Shown here: positions 57,286-64,000 of the stretch, one piece after another
Layout: each line of letters begins with the position of its first letter
Numbering within the stretch: position 1 is the first letter of the stretch
NCBI GenBank assembly: GCA_022478985.1
Contig: JAKSZP010014446.1
Span: 124,001 to 188,000, forward strand
DNA from: Massospora cicadina
Taxonomy: Eukaryota > Entomophthoromycota > Entomophthoromycetes > Entomophthorales > Entomophthoraceae
DNA length: 64,000 nt
Reading direction: 5' to 3'
Notes under the pieces: generated by a model
Told to the model about the DNA's origin: nothing
Databases searched by the model: none
Seen by the model: the letters and a program-made list of their open reading frames with translations, nothing else
Program-made: the position numbers and the translations under genes

Positions 57286-58990
57286 CCCCTGTTGCCAGCG
57301 GGACTGCCAGGTATGGGAGGTTGGTGCACTATTCCGAGGGGGTTTCCCCAGCTATGGAACAGGTGTGAAGGAAAGGGTCTGTGTGGAGGAACCAGAGTGG
57401 GAACCATGATTCTGCTTCTCTCTTTTGTTGGGCACCCCCACAGGAGTTGGACAGTCCCCATCTGGTCCTTCAGCCTTTTCTTGTTTTATCTGTGCCGTTT
57501 GGTGTGGTCTTTTCTCTCTGCTTCCTTCTAGTTTTGCTTCCTGTTGAACTTGTTTCTCCCCCCCATCCTTGTGGTGTGGATACCTTTTGGACTGATTTGT
57601 AATTCTAATGAGTTGACAGGGTTTTCCTCATTTCAGTTTGCAGTTTACTATTCCTTTCAGCAACATTTAATGTCTTCCATCTTGAATTTGGCTATTTCTC
57701 CATTATTTGATTGATTCAGCTTCATGGTTCTTTTATTGATTGGCAGGGACAGCTATGTGTCTGGGTTCCTTCTGAGCACACATTTGTTTGTTTAACATTT
57801 TCTTCTTCTGTATCTCAGTTCCTTCAGTTCAATTTGTTAAGAATTTTGTTGAAGTTCACCTGGTGTCAGTTAGTTTTTCTTTTCTTGTGTGCAGTTTGTG
57901 TCTTCTGTCTAATTTCTTTTGTTGAAGGGATATTTCTCTACCCATTGGCTGATGTTCTTTGTTTTCTGTAATGTATTCTTTTCTCTCTATGTAGTCATTA
58001 AAAACTATGTCTGTTCTTCAGTTGCTCTTATACATTTCTACAGTTTATTAAGGTTCTGCTGACTCTTGGTTTTAATCTATTGCAGATCATTTCTACCCAC
58101 TTGTCAAATTTATTCGTTTGTACAATTCTATTCTTGTGGTCTCTGTTTCCCAGTTCAGGCCTTCTTTTAAAACTTCATATTCTTTTAGTTGATTGTGAAT
58201 CCAGATCACAGTTAACTCAATCCATGCCTGGTACATTTGTTATTATGATGGTCATGAAATTCTGTTCTACCTTTAAAAGTTGAAAAAATAGCTTCAAATA
58301 ATGTAACTTTGCTGGAAGGGTAAAACAGATTATTTCTTTTTGCTAATTGATCTGTTGGTCTGTGAAGAATTTGTGTCACTCTGTGTCTGTGGTTGCTTGT
58401 AGATTCCATCTCTTCTGGCTTGTATTGAGATTCTTCATATGAACATTTCTTTATTTATTCAGCATTTGTTTCTGGGTTGGTCTGAATTTTCAATTTGTTT
58501 AGTCTGCCCATTGATCAGTTCCACTTAGCCTTGGATAGTTTGCATTATTTGGCTGAATGTCTATTATTCTTCTGCCCATTCTGCTGGATGGCTTGAAACT
58601 GGTCCACCTTTAGTTTTGAATGTGTGTACCTTTAATGGTAAACTTTATAATTTGCTTGTCCATTTCTGCATCTGGTATTGTTGATTTTGAGTATATAGCC
58701 ATATCTGTAAGAATTTCTCTTATTCTATTGTATTCTGCCAATTTCATTGGTAGGAATGGGTAATACAAACCTTTGCTCATTTGTAGTTCTTGTTGTCCTT
58801 CTCTTTTGGCTACCTTGGCTGCTTTTTACTATTGCCCATTGTATATTTTGCAGTGGAGAAAATTAATTCATAGGTTAGAAAAAAATTTGGTTTATTACTT
58901 CTGGGATCTGCCTTTCTCTTGTCGTTTTTATGTTTCATATCTCTCAGTTAAATCTATAGTGTGTGCTTCTTCCTTTTTTTATAACTTGTG
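57286..58990 (-). pseudogene. Purine-rich minus-strand ORF remnant, possibly LINE ORF1
   Basis: The + strand is T-rich. The minus strand reads Gln/Lys/Asn-rich sequence such as KVDQFQAIQQNGQKNNRHSA (about 58620-58560) and RVTQILHRPTDQLAKRNNLF (58385-58326), ending in a Pro/Gly-rich part (57461-57141: VPPHRPFPSHLFHSWGNP). Composition and position upstream of ORF2 suggest ORF1 or a gag-like protein. I see no zinc knuckle or RRM. The junction with 56333-57285 suggests loss of most of ORF2. Confidence 0.35.
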
Positions 58991-59698
58991 AAAACACATT
59001 GTACTACTTTGATGAACAGTACTACAATGAGGTTACTTTTGGATCAAAGAACTGTCTAGTTTAAGCAAAGAATTTCAGGATCTAAGCAGAACACAACATT
59101 GATAACACATGACTTCTCTACAAACTTTAACTCTGATCTTTATAATCCCAATTACCATTTTCCTTTTATTACGGAAAATTTATGTTAAATCTCGGAACCT
59201 AAAATGCTAAACTATATTTATGCAGGGTTTGTTGTCATACAAAACTATGGTTATTTCTTCAGCTTGTACTAAATGTCTGCTTCTAGGCAGGGAAATGGTC
59301 TGTTGCCTTCACCTTAGCTTCCATTGACCCATGTAGCAGCAGGCTATAACTCCTCCTGCCATTATGTCACTTTTCAATGAAAATGGGGTTAAAACACTGC
59401 AGTATATGTTGATGGCATGGCGCACCATTTAATTTGGCAGAGAATGGGTGATGTTACTGTATAAAGTATTGGTCTGCATAAAATTGGTACAAGTAAGTTG
59501 GTTGCCCTTGGTATGTCTATCATTGGCCCTAGACACCAAGGGTTCCTGTAGCATACGCTTGTTACCAGGGGGATTTGCGCTGCCAATGGGCGAGCCCTTT
59601 AATCACATTTACATGCTGGCGTGGGTTCTTTTTAAACATATTTAAATACTTCACTATGTATCTGTTTATAGTATTGGTGACTAGGAGAATTGTAATGG
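58991..59698. other. Unassigned sequence
   Basis: It shows no supported gene and no repeat found elsewhere in the window. Both strands have short open frames around 59389-59645 without motifs. It is the left flank of element B3. Confidence 0.4.
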
Positions 59699-61375
59699 TG
59701 TTAAAATTCATAGAATTTTTGATTATTCTCAGCTGATAAACCCAAAACAAATTAACTGCACAGGTTCATCATCATGCAATTTACCGCAGTGTATAATAGT
59801 AAGATGTATTTGTTTGATAATAGTATGACGAATATTATCCATAGTTGAATAAAGCACTAGAATTAGACCCAACGCTTGACCGGTATTTCCTCTCAAAATA
59901 CTTAGGATGTCCTTGAAAGAGATTCATTCCCTGGTACCATCCAACTTGATCCATGCTCATATCCTTGTTTACGGTTTCCCTCTGGTGACACACAGTCAGA
60001 AGAAATCCACAATTCCGTTCAACTTCGCTATTAATCCCCGCTCAGATCCTTAACCTTTATCCTAAAGAGTCTCCCAATTAATGCACATATCAATAATTTT
60101 CTTAAAGAATATAACTAAACATGGATTCTAATAAAGTATATCTTAATAATACTCTGATAATTAGCGCTTTCTGTCTAAGTATCTATCTCAGTACATGTCT
60201 AGGTATCTATTAAGTCATACAGTGTTTCACTGTTCTTCTCTTCTCTCATAAGGTATATGAAGGGATATAACTGATTATGATAAGGCTTTGTAATTAAATA
60301 AAAACCATTTAGCTTGAACTGCTAATAATCTGAGTTTGAATTCTTGGCGACGCATATAATTTTTAGTTAATTATCACTGATACAATTTTCAATGATAGAA
60401 TGGTCTGATGTAAAGAATAAAAAGTGAAAATATTGAATAAAAGTTAGCCACCAATCTTCTTTATAATTGATTTCCACATCAATCAGGTAACCTCTTTTAT
60501 CCCAGTGATTTCTCCCTCACTTCATGGGACTAGAGAAATAAGCCTATGTCTTTCATGGCTTCCTGCCATACAAGGATCTTGGTCCACCTGGGCAATTAAA
60601 TTGTTATCACCTGTATTAACCCCAGGACGGGTGGCACTTAAATGGAGAGTTATGCTGATTTTTATCTATTCCCAAATGTGTAAGTATATCTGAATTCTTT
60701 GTATCCACCTTTTTGTATATGCCTTTTTGTATATTTTATCAGTGAGTTCTTAGGGGAATTTATTTTGGGACTTCAGCGCCCAACCATCAGTTAGCCCCTC
60801 TTTTATAAAATGGCAGCCGTTGCCATTGAATTACCCATCTTCTTTTCATCAGCGATGGTCTTCCTCATCCTGGCTAGGATTCCATTGTTGGACATCCTCA
60901 AGACCTAAAACGGAAAGATTCAGAAAACGTGTCTAACGTTTTCCTCTCAATCCAAGCAAACCAACCATATTTGCAAGTGATGTGATTAGGTAACGGGACT
61001 TATTACCCATTAAGGCATGTAGCGAACCAACTGATTGATTCACTAGTTGCAGGTGGCCTCACTCGCCTCACAACTTAATCCATAAATTCCCAATTGGTTG
61101 GTGAAACCAAACTGATCCCAATTGGTACCTGATACTTAATCATTGATCAACTATCATATGCCCCTATTTCATGGCAACTCTGCCCAACAAGATCTTAAAC
61201 ATTCATCCAGATCATTCTCTGATGGATCTGACCCAGGAAAAAAACCTAAAATCCCCTGTACATTGTTACCCTAAAATCAGGGTCAACCAATATCAATTCA
61301 CTTCACTATAAGAATTTATCCCCTAGTGACCTTTGGTAATCTAGTCATCTGAGAATATGGTCAAAAGTTGCAACA
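59699..61375 (-). repeat. 3' LTR of B3
   Basis: The minus strand begins TGTTGCAACTTTTGACC and ends ATTTTAACA. Without the insertion at 60131-60551 its length is about 1256 bp, equal to the B2 LTR, and it has the B2-type segment (CCTGGGGTTAATACAGGTGA). The polypurine tract AAATAGGGGATT lies at its right on the minus strand. Confidence 0.85.
60131..60551. mobile_element. Insertion of unknown type in the B3 LTR, about 420 bp
   Basis: LTR homology to B2 stops at AATCC (60126-60130) and resumes at GGCTTCC (about 60557); B2 has only about 18 bases here. The inserted DNA is AT-rich with no clear terminal repeats or TSD. Confidence 0.55.
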
Positions 61376-61399
61376 AATCCCCTATTTCCTAGATTTCAA

Positions 61400-61763
61400 G
61401 TGAAAAAAGGATTGGGGCGGGAGAACACCGCTTTGGACACTCAGCCAAATACTTCATTTATTCAAGTGGAGTACAATCAATCAGTACTCAAAGCTGTTCA
61501 AGATGACCTTCAGCATGCAGCTCTCTTCCTCTTCCTCCTCACTACCACTTACTCAGAGCGCGTTCCCCATGACCTTCTGTCATGCTGGGCTGAACAATTT
61601 ACTCGTGATTATATTTATCTTAGGATTTGGTTTTCCCCCTGTCTGGGCATATGACCTGCTGTCATATTCAGAATTCTTGGTCTGGCATCCTCAATTTCCT
61701 GATTTTCTCCTGCTCCTTGACAGGAGATTCTTGCCGTTAATGTTCATTTCACAGCACAATTAA
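61400..61763 (+). pseudogene. Antisense ORF 1 of B3
   Basis: GRENTALDTQPNTSFIQVEY opens the frame. A shift after VEYNQS leads to MQLSSSSSSLPLTQSA and GFGFPPVWAYDLLSYSEFLV (61503-61763). The same order is found in B2 and, in part, B1. It lies opposite to pol, next to the 3' LTR. Confidence 0.55.
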
Positions 61764-62136
61764 GAATGCTCATTTATATTCACCCTTAATATTTTTTCTT
61801 AATAACCTCTTGGCTCATATCATTCTTAATTCATCTCTGAAGAACTTATCCATTAATTTTGAGATTAATTTCTTTGAACTTAGAGTTTAATTAATTTCAG
61901 AGTGCATAATGTCAATTATCATATAAGTCTGACATCCCCTCCTTTCATCCATCTCATATTCAAATTCTGAGTCTCGGTACTAATAGCTGCTTAATAGTAT
62001 GTCTGATAAAGACATTTGGCTCTTCCAGATGATGAGTTGATCTGTGCACTGGAACCTCTTTATGGTCCTTTCAGGACTCATACTCCCTGTCATTTAACCT
62101 AGCCAGTCCTTTTGTGGAATTACCAGTAACAGTAAC

Positions 62137-62695
62137 TGTCAGGATTTTCCCTGGGTTAGGTGTAAGCCTTGTCCAGGGAAAGGATTGACATCCCCCTTCA
62201 AGGGGTGTAAATCCTTGCTGGCTTATCAGATTTGATAATAAGAGTTGAATCTGCCAGTATATTGAATTTGGGGCTTGGTATAAGTTACCCCAAATATGAG
62301 GAAATGGTATATTCCCATTCCCTGGGACATGTGACCTAGGATCTCACCTGACCTGGTCACATGAATGGCTTGATCCAAGTAAGGGTCAGAATCATGGGCC
62401 ATCCAGAAGGCCAGGAGAAACCCTACTTGGACAGGGCCACGACGATCCTAGAGCCACGTTTCACCTAATACCCTATAAATATCCCTAATTTTTATTTTAG
62501 TAAAATACTTTCATTAATAAGATTTATTTTATCTCATATTTTATTAAGTTTAATTTATCAAAATGAACGGAGTCTCATCAATTGTCACGTCTGGAGCTGC
62601 CCCTGTCTATTGGCTGATGCCAGCCCTTGCATTCAGCCTACTTGTTGGGTTCCCCTGTCTTAGCACCATCGAGTGCATCTTGGGGAAACCTGACA
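62137..62695 (+). mobile_element. Solo LTR of a further family (E)
   Basis: 559 bp begins TGTCAGGATTTTCCC and ends GGGGAAACCTGACA, so the ends are inverted repeats. It is flanked by GTAAC (62132-62136) and GTAAT (62696-62700). Removing it joins the flanks exactly as in B1 and B2. TATAAAT at 62474-62480 is a likely core promoter. The strand is chosen from the TATA box only. No other copy is in this window. Confidence 0.8.
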
Positions 62696-62700
62696 GTAAT

Positions 62701-63700
62701 CAACCCCAATGAAACCAGGTTAGCAATTATCTTGAATAAATTGTGACCAATCCTTCCTCTGTTGCTAATTCCTGTGTTAGATTTCAGAACACTACTGGAT
62801 TCAGCTCTATTCACAGATACTCCTACCATCATTGTCAAACTTCCTGAAGCAATGCCCTCCACTCTTGATTGTTCATTCCTCACCAGATCAGACTTGCTTC
62901 TGAAGTTCCTCTTCTGACTTGGTAAATATCACAAGCAGCTGTTTTGGCACTGAACTAGCCATTGGAAACAGTGTAAATTTCAAACTCCCCTATGAAGAAT
63001 TAAGGGCCCAAGTAACTGAGGCTTTTTCTATAGCTCTGAACTCTTCTGGTCTTGAAAACTTCCTATATTGAGATGTTGCAGCCTATGCTCTTCGTTTTGT
63101 TGGCTAAGTTCTTCAAAGTTAGGCCACAAAGCTTCCAGCTTCTCCTGGCTTCCATTGCTCATTCTGCTTAAGCTTCTGAGATGTTCATAGTCATCACCTG
63201 CAAGATGACATTTGCTCCTTTCATGACTATCTTGTTTCTGGCACATCCCATTAGTACTTCCACTGATGGCTTTAATAGGGGGCATGATTTGGCAACCCCC
63301 ACATAGTATCCCTTACTCAATGCTGGCCAATATGTCTAGTGTTCTTGATTAAGCCTTTCAACAAGCGCTCAAGACCAATCTTCCAGCTCTGGTGCCATAT
63401 CAGCTTACTCAGGGTTGATCTCTGACTGCCTCTTCTTGTACTGTTGCTTCCCTCCCCACTCTGGGGTATTGCATTTGGCATCTTCCAACATTTTTATTTT
63501 TCTTCCCCTAGTCACTTTCTTGCAGAGATCCACGTACACGCAACAAACTTGGTTTTAAGTAGGTCTAGCCCTTGATAGCATCTGATCTCTCATAGATATC
63601 AATGGGTTGTTTACTCATACTGTGATCCATCCTCCCTCCTCCAAGATGCGACATAGGCGAATCATCCCCAAATCAAGGATAACCAAAAAAAATAAAAATT
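62701..63700 (+). pseudogene. Antisense ORF 2 of B3
   Basis: Read on the + strand, the frame gives RAQVTEAFSIALNSSGLENF at about 63004-63065, then VAAYALRFVG and ATKLPASPGF (63070-63155), with stops between. It continues towards HLISHRYQWVVYS and the hairpin array. The start of the ORF is separated from this part by the solo LTR. The opposite strand also has open stretches (62883-62638 and 63285-63028); which strand is coding needs codon-level comparison. Confidence 0.5.
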
Positions 63701-63789
63701 ATAAAATATATTTTTTTCTATATGTTTTTTTAATAATCTTTTTTCCATATTTTTTCAATCTTTTTTATTTTTTCTTTTTCCATGGAAAG

Positions 63790-64000
63790 TGACCTTTTTG
63801 GTTCAGCAGTCCATCTTAATTTTATTCCCCTAAACTGGTTCCTAGGTATACTCAGACCTACCAGTTTTCTATGGTTCAGAGGTCTTACTTTTTTAATACT
63901 AATCATCTAGTTTGATTCAGTGGTCCTTTTTGACTTAACCAAATCATTAGGATATAACCAACTTAATGGTTCAGCAGTCTTTTGGAAACCATTTTTATTA
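63790..64000 (-). repeat. Hairpin-unit array of B3 (cut by window end)
   Basis: The minus strand carries the GACC-CTGAACCA units (TGGTTCAGCAGTCC, TGGTTCAGAGGTC, GATTCAGTGGTCC, TGGTTCAGCAGTC on the + strand). Spacing is the same as in B1 and B2. Confidence 0.82.

Larger units (their letters stand above)
59699..64000 (-). mobile_element. Ty3/gypsy LTR retrotransposon B3, 3' half (runs off the window)
   Basis: A 3' LTR, polypurine tract, antisense ORFs (here on the + strand) and the hairpin array are in the same order as B1 and B2, inverted. Pol and the 5' LTR lie beyond 64000. It contains an unrelated insertion in the LTR and a solo LTR of family E in the antisense ORF region. Confidence 0.88.

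Noticed and set aside
59389..59645. Overlapping 65-codon frames on both strands as a small gene
   Set aside because: No motif, no homologue in the window, and a length expected by chance.
60300..60360. tRNA or tRNA-derived SINE in the B3 LTR insertion
   Set aside because: Only a weak B-box-like stretch (GAGTTTGAATTC) is seen, with no A box at proper spacing and no cloverleaf.

Overview
This window is eukaryotic and is built almost entirely from old, nested transposable elements. I see no host gene, rRNA, tRNA or CRISPR array. The main components are Ty3/gypsy-type LTR retrotransposons whose gag, protease, reverse transcriptase (RT), RNase H and integrase (IN) remnants are full of stops and frameshifts. 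L1-like LINE fossils, a very small mariner-like MITE and one solo LTR make up the rest. The DNA is AT-rich by eye and poor in CpG. That suggests a large, repeat-rich, probably cytosine-methylated genome. L1-like LINEs plus a mariner-like MITE lean towards an animal, but a fungus or another eukaryote cannot be excluded.

Layout, worked out from LTR pairs and 5-bp target-site duplications (TSDs). Element A (+) runs from the left edge to 29652. It is split by B1 (1959-17048, TSD ATATT) and B2 (19309-26658, TSD AAAGC/AAAAC). B1 is itself split by element C, which lies on the minus strand (8851-16383, TSD GATGG). A sits in the 3' end of a second A-family element (A'), pieces of which survive at 29653-29891 and 37285-37790. 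Element D(-) (29892-37284) is inserted into the same A' sequence. Element D(+) (41399-48827, TSD CCAAG/CTAAG) is inserted in a minus-strand LINE. Further LINE remnants, all on the minus strand, fill 37.8-41.4 kb and 48.8-59 kb, interrupted at 51.4-53 kb by unassigned ORF-like sequence. The right end is the 3' half of a third B element on the minus strand (B3, from 59699 to the window end), carrying a solo LTR (family E) and another insertion.

How the parts relate. Families A, B, C and D share one primer-binding site directly after the 5' LTR (TGGTGCTCACTACAGG), so they appear to use the same tRNA primer. Families B and C carry extra reading frames between pol and the 3' LTR on the strand opposite to pol; in family B these are recognisable in three independent copies. 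Family B also carries an array of short hairpin units (GACC-G/T-CTGAACCA ... TGGTT) just after pol. These accessory parts, the gene-conversion-like patches and the collagen-like tract in the gag of A are the most interesting signals. All coding entries are decayed copies; boundaries between domains are approximate unless a motif position is given.
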